In this document: piece after piece, positions 8,344 through 16,752 of the stretch
How the letters are laid out: the number at the start of each line of letters is the position of its first letter
Numbering within the stretch: the stretch's first letter is position 1
NCBI RefSeq assembly: GCF_947500265.1
Contig: NZ_CANMRN010000003.1
Location: forward strand, 248,001-312,000
DNA: 64,000 nucleotides
Direction of reading: 5' to 3'
DNA from: an uncultured Psychrobacter sp.
GTDB lineage: Bacteria > Pseudomonadota > Gammaproteobacteria > Pseudomonadales > Moraxellaceae
The notes under the pieces: model-generated
What the model was told of the DNA's origin: nothing
Database searches by the model: none
What the model saw: only the letters and a program-made list of their open reading frames with translations
Made by a program: the position numbers and the translations under genes

Positions 8344-8799
8344 ATGCCCGCTGCTAGTGAATTAGTCATCGAACGTGTGTCGCACTTTATACAGTTATCA
8401 GAGAATTTGACTGATGCACAGCAGAACGACATTGCGAGTTTACTAGAGCTGCTACCGACTGAAAGTCATAATTCAGATGATGTAGCTACAGCGCAATCTG
8501 AACTAAATATAAAAGGTTTCGTTGATGGACGCGGTCTTGCATGTCCGATGCCATTGTTAAAAACTAAGGTCGCATTACGTGACGTAACAGTTGGCGAATC
8601 ACTATATGTGGTTGCAACCGACCCTAACTCGCAAGCTGATATCACAGCGTTTTGTAGACAAAGTCAGCAATCACAGTCGGCAGATTATTTGGAACTAGTG
8701 GTCAATGAAGTTACTGACCACTCGTCAGTTGATGGCACATCATTACAGCGTTTCGCTACAATATATCACTTCATCATTACCAAAACTGATAGCAACTAA
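8344..8799 (+). CDS. TusA-family sulfurtransferase-like protein
   Basis: A 151-aa protein. Residues about 57-130 match the SirA/TusA/YedF fold, with the family motif GRGLACPMPLLKTK, whose cysteine carries persulfide sulfur in TusA. The first 55 residues are an extra acidic N-terminal extension not seen in ordinary 80-aa TusA proteins. TusA relays sulfur in tRNA 2-thiouridine and molybdopterin synthesis; whether this longer protein does so is not known. It lies 78 bp upstream of rpoH on the same strand and could be co-transcribed with it. Confidence 0.85.
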   Translation: MPAASELVIERVSHFIQLSENLTDAQQNDIASLLELLPTESHNSDDVATAQSELNIKGFVDGRGLACPMPLLKTKVALRDVTVGESLYVVATDPNSQADITAFCRQSQQSQSADYLELVVNEVTDHSSVDGTSLQRFATIYHFIITKTDSN

Positions 8800-8877
8800 G
8801 CGCTGCTATCCTTTACAATTAAATCATAAAGATTTTTATCTGACTATTTGCTTAACTATTTAACCAAGGTCAAGAAT

Positions 8878-9903
8878 ATGGCTAATACTTCTACTGATGC
8901 TGTAAATACAAATAAAAAAGATGGCTCAGCTCCTATAAAAAACGATGCACGCGATGCTGCATTAAAGGCCGCTGCTCAGCGACCACCTTATGACGCGAGT
9001 ACATTAGGCAATACCAGTACGCGTGACTTAGTACCAGCTATGCCAACTCACCTGTCAGCGCCAGGGGTCAACTTGGGTGCATATATCAATACTGTCCATC
9101 AAATCCCTATTTTGACGCCAGTACAAGAGCAAGAGCTGGCACATCGCTATTATGATGAAGGTGATGTTGAAGCTGCTCGTCTACTGGTAATGTCGCATCT
9201 ACGCTTTGTAATTCATATCGCACGTAGCTACTCGGGTTACGGCTTGCCGCAAGCAGATTTAATCCAAGAAGGTAACTTAGGTTTGATGAAAGCAGTCAAA
9301 CGTTTTGACCCGAATAAAGGCGTACGTTTGGTATCCTTTGCTGTACATTGGATCAAAGCTGAAATTCATGAGTTTGTGATTCGCAACTGGCGTATTGTGA
9401 AAGTTGCGACTACCAAGGCTCATCGTAAACTGTTCTTTAACTTGCGCAGCCTTAAGAAAACCAACAATCAGCTGACCTTAGAGGAAGCGGACGCTATTGC
9501 TAATGACTTGAATGTTACGCGCAAGCAAGTGTTAGAGATGGAATCACGTCTAACCTCTTATGATGCTTCGTTTGAGGCACAGTCAAGCGACGATGATGAT
9601 GGTCGCTACGCCCCTCAGCTATTTTTGGAAGATGGTATCGATCCAGCTGAGCAGTTAGAAGAAGCGGATTGGGAAGAAAATAACTCATCAGCACTCATCG
9701 CTGCTATGGGTACTTTAGATGATCGTTCACGCGATATTGTCGAGCAGCGTTGGTTGTCTGAGCAAAAATCCACCTTGCATGAGTTAGCTGCGGTTTACTC
9801 TATCTCAGCTGAGCGAGTCCGTCAGATTGAGAAAAATGCCATGGACAAGATTCGTGATGCGATGACCATTGATAGTGTGATTTTGCCAGATGATATTCAG
9901 TAG
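8878..9903 (+). CDS. rpoH: RNA polymerase sigma-32 factor RpoH
   Basis: Heat-shock sigma factor of 341 aa from the ATG at 8878, which has AAGG eight bases upstream; an in-frame TTG at 8848 is less likely. Region 2 contains QEGNLGLMKAVKRFDPNKGVR and the RpoH-typical FAVHWIKAEIHEFVIRNWRIVK box. Region 4.2 near the C-terminus carries the helix-turn-helix AVYSISAERVRQIEKNAMDK. It directs transcription of chaperone and protease genes. Between regions 2 and 4 is an acidic patch (SSDDDDGRY). The 78-nt leader could hold a thermosensor, but I did not identify one. Confidence 0.97.
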   Translation: MANTSTDAVNTNKKDGSAPIKNDARDAALKAAAQRPPYDASTLGNTSTRDLVPAMPTHLSAPGVNLGAYINTVHQIPILTPVQEQELAHRYYDEGDVEAARLLVMSHLRFVIHIARSYSGYGLPQADLIQEGNLGLMKAVKRFDPNKGVRLVSFAVHWIKAEIHEFVIRNWRIVKVATTKAHRKLFFNLRSLKKTNNQLTLEEADAIANDLNVTRKQVLEMESRLTSYDASFEAQSSDDDDGRYAPQLFLEDGIDPAEQLEEADWEENNSSALIAAMGTLDDRSRDIVEQRWLSEQKSTLHELAAVYSISAERVRQIEKNAMDKIRDAMTIDSVILPDDIQ

Positions 9904-9927
9904 CCCTAAGATGATACGAGTTGTTCA

Positions 9928-10302
9928 ATGTTAAATTGGATCGGTATTGCAGCAATTAATATGGCTATCGCCGTGGCCTTAGGTGCATTTGGTGCGCATA
10001 GTTTAGAAGGTCGTGTCAGCATTCAACAGCTTGAATGGTGGCATACGGCAACGCTGTATTTGTTCGTACATGCGCTAGGATTATTGCTTGTTGGCTTACT
10101 GATTCGTTTGAAATATATTGCTCAGTCGACCGCTTGGTTACTACAAATTGGTATTATCATTTTTGCTGGTAGCTTATATGCAATGACGCTTGGTGCACCT
10201 CGCTGGTTCGGTGCGATTACGCCTATTGGCGGCGTTCTTATGATTGCAGGTTGGCTATGGTTGGCCGTTTCCGCCTTTCGATTGAAGGACTCAATTAGCT
10301 GA
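9928..10302 (+). CDS. DUF423-family inner-membrane protein
   Basis: A 124-aa protein with four hydrophobic segments. It opens with the DUF423 hallmark LGAFGAHSLEGR and has the WWHTATLYLFVHALGLLL helix; E. coli YgdD is the family type. Function is unknown. The ATG is 24 bp after the rpoH stop, so it is probably co-transcribed with rpoH. The C-terminal region TPIGGVLMIAGWLWLA also fits the family. Confidence 0.9.
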   Translation: MLNWIGIAAINMAIAVALGAFGAHSLEGRVSIQQLEWWHTATLYLFVHALGLLLVGLLIRLKYIAQSTAWLLQIGIIIFAGSLYAMTLGAPRWFGAITPIGGVLMIAGWLWLAVSAFRLKDSIS

Positions 10303-10429
10303 GCTATTTAATAGTTATTGTAATTTTTAGCTCTTTGCATTAGCTGCGACAAACTATCAGTAACAAAACAAAAGATACGTAGTAAATAGCGGATACATAG
10401 GAATTTTAAAATATTAAGGAGTATTTATT

Positions 10430-10630
10430 ATGAGCACCATTAGTGTCAATGGTAAAAGCTTGCAAACCACTCATCAGACTGTACAACTGGTTATCAATGA
10501 GCTTGGTCTTAGTCAGGGTCGTTACGCTGTGGAAGTCGACGGCGAGCTGACGCCAAAGAGCGAGCTTGCTCAACTACGTGTTGTAGAAGGCATGAATATC
10601 GAAGTAGTACAAGCCGTCGGCGGTGGTTAA
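10430..10630 (+). CDS. thiS: sulfur carrier protein ThiS
   Basis: A 66-aa ubiquitin-like beta-grasp protein ending in the essential diglycine (VQAVGGG). The ThiF adenylyltransferase activates this tail to carry sulfur for the thiazole ring of thiamine. The start is well supported by AAGGAG nine bases upstream. ThiG, normally encoded next to thiS, is absent; a tandem repeat and a terminator follow at once, so the gene appears monocistronic. No TPP riboswitch is visible upstream. Confidence 0.9.
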   Translation: MSTISVNGKSLQTTHQTVQLVINELGLSQGRYAVEVDGELTPKSELAQLRVVEGMNIEVVQAVGGG

Positions 10631-10683
10631 TAATGTTTAGACAGGTAAGCTTGAGCTGATAGCTAGTTCATTTTCGTTCTAAA

Positions 10684-10730
10684 TTTACTAACTAAGTTTA
10701 CTAACTAAGTTTACTAACTAAGTTTACTAA
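10684..10730. repeat. 13-bp tandem repeat, about 3.5 copies
   Basis: The unit TTTACTAACTAAG is repeated head to tail at 10684, 10697 and 10710, with a partial fourth copy, immediately before the thiS terminator. It is too short and has no spacers, so it is not a CRISPR array. Slippage is the likely origin, and copy number may vary between strains. Confidence 0.9.
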
Positions 10731-10734
10731 TGCT

Positions 10735-10775
10735 AAAAAAGACCTCGACGTATTACACGTTAGAGGTCTTTTTTT
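10735..10775. terminator. bidirectional rho-independent terminator
   Basis: Stem GACCTC / GAGGTC (10741-10768) is flanked by A6 on the left and T7 on the right, so it can end thiS on the plus strand and also work for minus-strand transcripts (hpf). Confidence 0.85.
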
Positions 10776-10877
10776 ATGTCAATTACAAACTAATGCAGCA
10801 GCTACTTATAAATTTTTTATACTCTTAGTCTACTTTCACTAGCTTGTAACGATAGTGTTCAAAGTTTTAAACTCGAA

Positions 10878-11258
10878 CTATGCTGCTGGTACTGCTTCTG
10901 CAGGGGTTAGATCCTGATAGCGACTATCGCGTCCTGCACCCTGAGTCTTTTTGCGCTCTTGACGGGTTTTATACTTACGTACTTGTCTATCTAGCTTGTC
11001 TGCCATCTCGTTAATGGCTTTATACATATCATCTTCATACGCTTGGACAAACATTTCTTGACCCGAGACACGCATAATTGCTTCAGCTTTATGGCTCTTT
11101 TTACCGCCGTCGCTAGCACCGCTATTGTCTAACGATAAAATCACTTGAATACTTTGTATCTGATCGAAGTGACGCTCTACTTTTTCAAGCTTCTCGCGTA
11201 CTGCTGTGTCCATAGCTTCGGTAACGCTGATATGATGACCACTGATAGAAACATTCAT
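10878..11258 (-). CDS. hpf: ribosome hibernation-promoting factor HPF
   Basis: A 126-aa protein opening MNVSISGHHISVTEAM, with a basic helix (NEMADKLDRQVRKYKTRQ) that lies in the mRNA channel of the 30S subunit in HPF/YfiA proteins. These proteins stabilise inactive 70S or 100S ribosomes in stationary phase. The length places it with short HPFs carrying a small extra tail. It lies downstream of rpoN on the same strand, the conserved arrangement in gammaproteobacteria, but with a 359-bp gap that suggests its own promoter. Confidence 0.95.
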   Translation of the reverse strand: MNVSISGHHISVTEAMDTAVREKLEKVERHFDQIQSIQVILSLDNSGASDGGKKSHKAEAIMRVSGQEMFVQAYEDDMYKAINEMADKLDRQVRKYKTRQERKKTQGAGRDSRYQDLTPAEAVPAA

Positions 11259-11617
11259 ATTGTTGTCCTTTTATTTGTAACTTACAATCAACAGATGAGG
11301 TAGCATTCTTGCTCTTATCATCCTGCCTTACCACTAACTATCCCAATGCCTCTAGTAATGTGTCGACGTATCCTTTTATCGTCTCCTTTATTAGTTGTAA
11401 ATAAATACTATAAACCGGCACTTGGTTTTCGTTGTTGGTATGACTCTAATTTGTCATGAAAATCGCCCAGTAGCAAGCCATTAAATTGTAATTAAGTGTA
11501 ACAATACCTATTATTTCTACTTGGTTTCTATATAATCAAAAAATTTTATTTTTTATATCTCGATTACACCGTACAGACAGGTAACCATTAACCTTATAGA
11601 AAGATGAGCTTAGATAA
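11259..11617. other. 359-bp intergenic region between rpoN and hpf
   Basis: AT-rich with no supported ORF. A minus-strand TATAGT near 11408 could be a -10 for hpf. I saw no sigma-54 (TGGCAC-N5-TTGC) site. Confidence 0.4.
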
Positions 11618-13276
11618 TTAGTATTTCTGTTTGCGCTGAGTAGACGAGCCAATATTCATTGCTTCACGATATTTGGCGACGGTTCTTCTGGCTATATCGA
11701 TACCATCTGCTAACAGCTCATCCTTGATACGACTGTCTGATAATGGTTTTTTGGGATCTTCGTCAGCGATGAGCTTTTTAATCATGGCACTGATAGCGGT
11801 CGATGAGATATCTCCATCAGCACTACTTACGTGAGAGGAGAAGAAGTGTTTCAAAGAAAACAATCCTTGCGGCGTCAAGATGGTTTTACTGGTGGTAAGG
11901 CGTGAGACTGTCGACTCATGCAAGTCAACTTCTTCAGCAATTGCCTTTAATATCAAGGGTTGCATGGCAGTTGCACCATGCTGCAGGAACTCTTGTTGAT
12001 AGCGTACAATGCTGGTCGCTACTTTGAGTAGATTTTGATTGCGCTCTTCGATACTACGAATAAACAGTCGAGCATCGGTAAGGTTTTCGCGCAGATATTG
12101 ATTGTCAGGACTATCATCGCCACGCTTGACCAAATTGGCATATTCTTGGTTTACGCGTAGTTTTGGTAAGGTGTCTGGATTGAGACGTACATACCAGCCA
12201 TCCTCTTCTACTTCAGAGTTACTTGTCGCCTTATTGTTTCTAACAGGTGTGACCAACACATCTGGAATATCGTAGCTCTCAGGCGGTTGGGCATAGTCGG
12301 GCTGGCTAGACTGAAACAGTAGACCTGGTGAAGCGTTTAAGGTACGTAGTAGCGTAAGCGCAGGTGTGATGTATTCTGGTGCAAGCCCTGTACGTTCTGT
12401 TAGTGCTTTAATATTATTACTGACTAAATGCTCGCTCGCTGATAGTAGCGCTTGGGCTTCTTGTAGGTATTCGGTGTGAACATCTAGTTTGGATAGCTGA
12501 ATCGATAAGCACTCGCTTAAATGGCGTGCCCCTACGCCAACTGGATCACAGGACTGGATAATACGTAATACCGTCAAGACCTCTTCTTTTTCAACGCGCT
12601 CATCCCATTGATAGAAACTTGCCATCGTATCAAAGCTCTGTAGCAGCTCATCTATATCAATTCGAATAAAGCCCATATCATCCATAGAGTCTATTAAATA
12701 TTCTGCAATCAGCGTATCGGACTCTGATAGACGCTTAAAATTCAGCTGCCAGCGCACATGATCTTGAATGGTAGACGAAGTACCGCCTTGGTACCTATCA
12801 AAATCTTCATCACCCCTACTATTGCCAGCGCCTGTTGCGGTAGAGGCATAGTTACCCGTGTCAAAGCTACCTATATCAAAGCTATCGGCATCAGAACTGC
12901 TGTAGCTATCTACATCTATTGCACTATCATCGATATTAGGCTGTTGTAATTTGTCCAAACTATCACTGAAGCTATCGCTACTATCGCCGCTGTACTCTGT
13001 ACCGCTAGTAGGTACTGAGTCGAATGAGTCACTGCTACTTTGATTCCAGCTATCAAGCGTCAACGGCTCGCTCCACTCCTCTATTTCATCGTCACCACTG
13101 TCGTATTCGTCATCGTTTTCGATACGTTCAAGTAATGGATTACTATCTAGCTTTGCCTGAACCTCTTGTGCGAGCTCAAGACTAGAGAGCTGCAGCAATT
13201 TTATAGCTTGCTGCATTTGCGGGGTTAGCTTTTGTGAGTTGCTCAGCGTGGTCGCCAATCCGAACGACATACTCAT
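11618..13276 (-). CDS. rpoN: RNA polymerase sigma-54 factor RpoN
   Basis: Sigma-54 directs transcription that needs ATP-dependent enhancer-binding activators. From the ATG at 13276 the protein has 552 aa. It starts MSMSFGLATTLSNSQKLTPQ (region I, contacting the activator). A long acidic Ser/Asp-rich linker (about residues 53-165) follows, then the core-binding domain and a helix-turn-helix. The RpoN box ARRTVAKYRE lies near the C-terminus. The ORF is open further upstream, but those 35 residues do not resemble the family. The linker is longer and more serine-rich than usual. hpf follows on the same strand. Confidence 0.96.
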   Translation of the reverse strand: MSMSFGLATTLSNSQKLTPQMQQAIKLLQLSSLELAQEVQAKLDSNPLLERIENDDEYDSGDDEIEEWSEPLTLDSWNQSSSDSFDSVPTSGTEYSGDSSDSFSDSLDKLQQPNIDDSAIDVDSYSSSDADSFDIGSFDTGNYASTATGAGNSRGDEDFDRYQGGTSSTIQDHVRWQLNFKRLSESDTLIAEYLIDSMDDMGFIRIDIDELLQSFDTMASFYQWDERVEKEEVLTVLRIIQSCDPVGVGARHLSECLSIQLSKLDVHTEYLQEAQALLSASEHLVSNNIKALTERTGLAPEYITPALTLLRTLNASPGLLFQSSQPDYAQPPESYDIPDVLVTPVRNNKATSNSEVEEDGWYVRLNPDTLPKLRVNQEYANLVKRGDDSPDNQYLRENLTDARLFIRSIEERNQNLLKVATSIVRYQQEFLQHGATAMQPLILKAIAEEVDLHESTVSRLTTSKTILTPQGLFSLKHFFSSHVSSADGDISSTAISAMIKKLIADEDPKKPLSDSRIKDELLADGIDIARRTVAKYREAMNIGSSTQRKQKY

Positions 13277-13563
13277 GGGCGGCTTATTGCACTCCGATCT
13301 TAGTGATATTGTGTTTATTCTGTCAGTAAAGGTAACGACATAAATCTTATCAGGACATGACGATAGCATTTTTTGCCACAATTTTGCTATGATAATTTAT
13401 GTTTTGTCCGGATACGTTTGGTTTGCTATCGATAGCAGACTACCATCTTGGCAAGGATGAGCAATCCATAAATACGAGCAGTCTGCTCATTACCGCGAAA
13501 ATATTATAATAAATAAATTACGGTAAATGACCAATACAGCTCACACCCAATAGGAATATTGTC

Positions 13564-14433
13564 ATGAATTCAAGTAACCATCAACTTAACGTCGCTGCTA
13601 TTCAAATGAACAGTCAGCAGAATGTTGAGGATAATCTAGCAGATATCAAAGCCGCTATCACAGACGCACAAGCTCAAGGTGCTGAGCTTGTTGTATTGCC
13701 TGAGAACTGCTGTAGTATGGGACAGCAATCTGCTACTGCTGAGCGTTTTGACGACTTATCAGCGACGATAGCAGACTACGCCCGCACCGCTGGTATCCAT
13801 GTACTAGCAGGCTCGTTACCCTGCCATTATCGCCCTGATGGTACTGTCGTTCCTGATGGTAGATTGCGCCAAGTGAGCCAGCTGTTTGCACCAGATGGCA
13901 CCCGCGTCGCACGCTACGACAAGATTCATCTGTTTACCGCAACTGTGGCCGATAAGCATGGCAGCTATAACGAAGCGGCGACCTTTGAGCCGGGTACGCA
14001 GACCGTAATTGCGCCACTAGCAGTAGGCAATACAGTCTATCAACTCGGCATGATGGTATGTTTTGATTTGCGCTTCCCAGCATTGGCGCAGCGTCTGCGA
14101 CAAGCAGGTGCTGAACTGTTGAGTGCACCTTCTGCCTTTACGTACTTGACTGGGCAAGCGCACTGGTCGCTGCTGTTACGAGCGCGTGCTCTAGACAGTC
14201 AATGTATGGTCATCGGCGCAGCGCAAGGTGGCGATCATCTTTACAAAGATGGTAGTACGCGCCAGACATGGGGACATGCAGCCATTACAGCGTTTGATAG
14301 TAGTGTTATCGCAAGCTATGACGATAGCGAACTGGATAAACGGTATGCCATCGTCATGGCGTCATTAGACAAGCAAGCACAAGAGCAAGGCCGTCAGAAG
14401 CTGCCTATCTTTGATTGCCATCGTTTGGCGTAG
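13564..14433 (+). CDS. carbon-nitrogen hydrolase (nitrilase superfamily, Nit-type amidase)
   Basis: A 289-aa cytoplasmic hydrolase with the complete nitrilase triad: Glu in LVVLPENCC, Lys in YDKIHLF and Cys in MMVCFDLRFP. The arrangement matches branch-10 Nit proteins, which hydrolyse deaminated glutathione or omega-amides. Substrate is therefore a metabolite-repair amide by family inference. The gene is divergent from rpoN and convergent with xerC, with only 33 bp separating it from the xerC stop. No terminator is obvious between them. Confidence 0.9.
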   Translation: MNSSNHQLNVAAIQMNSQQNVEDNLADIKAAITDAQAQGAELVVLPENCCSMGQQSATAERFDDLSATIADYARTAGIHVLAGSLPCHYRPDGTVVPDGRLRQVSQLFAPDGTRVARYDKIHLFTATVADKHGSYNEAATFEPGTQTVIAPLAVGNTVYQLGMMVCFDLRFPALAQRLRQAGAELLSAPSAFTYLTGQAHWSLLLRARALDSQCMVIGAAQGGDHLYKDGSTRQTWGHAAITAFDSSVIASYDDSELDKRYAIVMASLDKQAQEQGRQKLPIFDCHRLA

Positions 14434-14466
14434 ATTGTGGAATACAGTGGATTTCGTGCCTAATTG

Positions 14467-15489
14467 CTAAGGCAACTCTTCATTTTGAGCATGAGTTGCT
14501 CGTGGATGGGCGCGATCATAAACTTGCGTTAATTTTGCAAAATCAACGTGGGTATAAATTTGCGTGGTGCTAATATCACTATGCCCGAGCATCTCTTGTA
14601 CGGCGCGCAAGTCGCCACTGCCTGACAGCATATGTGATGCAAAACAATGACGCAATAGATGGGGATACATGTTTTGGGCAATACCTGCGCGGGTGGCAGC
14701 GACTTTTAAACGCTGCTGCACTGCCCGTGTTGATAATCTGGTGCCGAGCTTTTCACTGATGAATAATGCGTTATCCATCTGCTCTACCCACAGGTTACGA
14801 TGCGGTAGGTAGCGACTAATCGCTTCTGCTGCCTTTATCCCTAATGGCACTAGGCGTGTTTTATTACCCTTACCCGTGACTCGTACCCGTAACTCAGACA
14901 GGTCTACATCTGTCATATCGAGTGCAACCAATTCGCCAACACGCAAGCCACTACTATAGAGCAGTTCAAACATGGCCTTGTCACGTAACCATAAGCGCGC
15001 TTGCTCTGGCGTATCAGGCATCTCTTGATCGAGTAGCTGAGTCAGCAAATCGACATCAGCGATAGAAGGCAGCGGTCTAGGACTGCGCTTCAGCTGATAG
15101 CCAGTGGTTGGGTTGATACGTGCTAGCTCTTCTTCAATCATCCAACCATAAAAATGCCGAATCGCAGACAACTCTTGCTGAACACTGGCAAGCGCCAACT
15201 TATCTTCATCAAGACGTTGACTGATGTGCTGGGCAAGTTGCCGTTTATCACAGCGTGTCCACGTTAGACGCTTACCACGCAAAAATAACGCCAGTTGATT
15301 CAAACCAGCAAAATAAGCAGTCAGAGTATGCGGCGAATGGTTGCGCACAGACAACGTATTGAGCCAACGATGCACAGGTGTGAGTAGCTCTCGTAACGCA
15401 GCGTCTGACTCTATAGTGGCGGCCAGCTCAGTAGATAGCCAAGGTGATGAGCTCGCCGCTTGAGTGTCTTTATTTGTAGACATAACCAT
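14467..15489 (-). CDS. xerC: tyrosine recombinase XerC
   Basis: A 340-aa recombinase that with XerD resolves chromosome dimers at dif. The N-terminal SAM-like domain contains NHSPHTLTAYFAGLNQLALF. Catalytic residues are visible: Arg in YSSGLRVGELVALD, Lys in VTGKGNKTR, the HLLRHCFASHML motif and the nucleophile Tyr in TTQIYTHVDF. A Shine-Dalgarno AAGGA lies ten bases before 15489, with a second ATG two codons in. It follows dapF by 46 bp, the classical dapF-xerC order, but the DUF484 gene found between them in pseudomonads is missing. Confidence 0.95.
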   Translation of the reverse strand: MVMSTNKDTQAASSSPWLSTELAATIESDAALRELLTPVHRWLNTLSVRNHSPHTLTAYFAGLNQLALFLRGKRLTWTRCDKRQLAQHISQRLDEDKLALASVQQELSAIRHFYGWMIEEELARINPTTGYQLKRSPRPLPSIADVDLLTQLLDQEMPDTPEQARLWLRDKAMFELLYSSGLRVGELVALDMTDVDLSELRVRVTGKGNKTRLVPLGIKAAEAISRYLPHRNLWVEQMDNALFISEKLGTRLSTRAVQQRLKVAATRAGIAQNMYPHLLRHCFASHMLSGSGDLRAVQEMLGHSDISTTQIYTHVDFAKLTQVYDRAHPRATHAQNEELP

Positions 15490-15535
15490 ATTAGAACCAT
15501 CCTTGGCATTTATACGATCGGCCTAACAACAGTTA

Positions 15536-16423
15536 TTAGCCTTCAGCATTGGGTTTAAGACCTGCTTGTGCCATCAGGCCATCTGGACTAAATACACCTT
15601 CATAAACGAAAGCGGTCGGACCCGTCATCGTAACTGAATAACCTGGCTGCCATTTGATAATCATGCTGCCACCGTAGAGCTGCGCGCGAACTTCCTCACC
15701 CTCATCGAGCCAACCCTCACGTATACCAACAGCTACTGCTGCACACGCGCCCGTACCACAAGCTTGGGTCTCACCCACACCGCGCTCGTACACACGTAGA
15801 CGAATGTGGCGCTGATTCATCACTTGCATAAAGCCCACATTGACGCGGTCTGGGAACGCAGGATGCGATTCAATTGCTTTGCCTAAAGTCTCAACCTCAG
15901 CATCGAGTACGTCATCGACTTTTATCACAGCGTGCGGGTTGCCCATATTGGCAACGTACAACTGTACAGGCGTACCATTTACATCAAGATGATAGGTGTT
16001 TTGAATTTTGGTCGTCGCTCTTGGGCTAAACGGAATCTCATCTGGCTCAAACTTAGGCTTGCCCATATCTACATCTACCCAACCGTAACGATCAGTAGTC
16101 AGGGAAATAATACCACTGGCCGTCTCAACGCGTAGACGCTGCTTAAATGACAGTTTACGTGCCTGTACAAAACGCGCAAAACAACGCGCGCCATTGCCGC
16201 ACTGTTCGACTTCGGTGCCATCAGTATTAAAGATACGATAACTGAAATCGACATCAGGGCGCATGGGTGGCTCGACTACGAGCAGCTGATCAAAACCAAT
16301 GCCTAGATGACGATCGCCCAATAACTGCACCAAATCCTTGGTCAAATCTAAGCGCTGGGTCACTAAATCAATGACCATGAAATCATTACCCAACCCATGC
16401 ATTTTAGTAAACTCTATTAGCAT
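15536..16423 (-). CDS. dapF: diaminopimelate epimerase DapF
   Basis: DapF interconverts LL- and meso-diaminopimelate for peptidoglycan and lysine. The 295-aa protein starts with the family signature FTKMHGLGNDFMVID. Both catalytic cysteines are visible, one in EQCGNGARCF and one in QACGTGACAAVAVG. It precedes xerC on the same strand and follows lysA after a terminator, so dapF-xerC may form a separate transcript. Length is slightly above the usual 275 aa. Confidence 0.97.
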   Translation of the reverse strand: MLIEFTKMHGLGNDFMVIDLVTQRLDLTKDLVQLLGDRHLGIGFDQLLVVEPPMRPDVDFSYRIFNTDGTEVEQCGNGARCFARFVQARKLSFKQRLRVETASGIISLTTDRYGWVDVDMGKPKFEPDEIPFSPRATTKIQNTYHLDVNGTPVQLYVANMGNPHAVIKVDDVLDAEVETLGKAIESHPAFPDRVNVGFMQVMNQRHIRLRVYERGVGETQACGTGACAAVAVGIREGWLDEGEEVRAQLYGGSMIIKWQPGYSVTMTGPTAFVYEGVFSPDGLMAQAGLKPNAEG

Positions 16424-16752
16424 ATCTTTGATGTCCTATCCTATTTTTATGTATGCCTTATCTTAGCACGCTGTCAGATACAATCATAATAATACCAATC
16501 CCAAAAAATACGATTAGCGGTGTCAAACTTGTTTAGTCTACAGTGAGTAGTACTTGCACTTGTTTTCTTTGCTATTCTAATTTTTGTGAATGGTGTTGCC
16601 TTCAACTAAAGGCATGCCTTCAGTTAAGAATCAGCTTTAATTAAAAAACATTTTCCTCAAAATCCAGTCATAAAAAAACCCATTGTCATTATCACAATGG
16701 GTTCTCTTCAACCATCAAATACGGCGATAGTTTTGGCTTGTCTTTAATCGCC
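16424..16752. other. 329-bp gap between lysA and dapF
   Basis: Holds the lysA terminator and then about 220 bp of AT-rich sequence upstream of dapF with no ORF. A dapF promoter is expected here, but no consensus was clear enough to mark. Confidence 0.4.
16672..16702 (-). terminator. rho-independent terminator of lysA
   Basis: On the minus strand the stem AACCCATTGT / ACAATGGGTT (16677-16702) is followed by T7 (16672-16678). It lies 51 bp after the lysA stop and separates lysA from dapF. Confidence 0.88.

Noticed and set aside
8848-8877. Upstream TTG start for rpoH
   Set aside because: The ATG at 8878 has a good Shine-Dalgarno sequence and the usual N-terminus.
10303-10429. TPP riboswitch before thiS
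   Set aside because: No thi-box consensus is present in the leader.
10684-10730. CRISPR-like direct repeats
   Set aside because: The 13-bp units abut without spacers.
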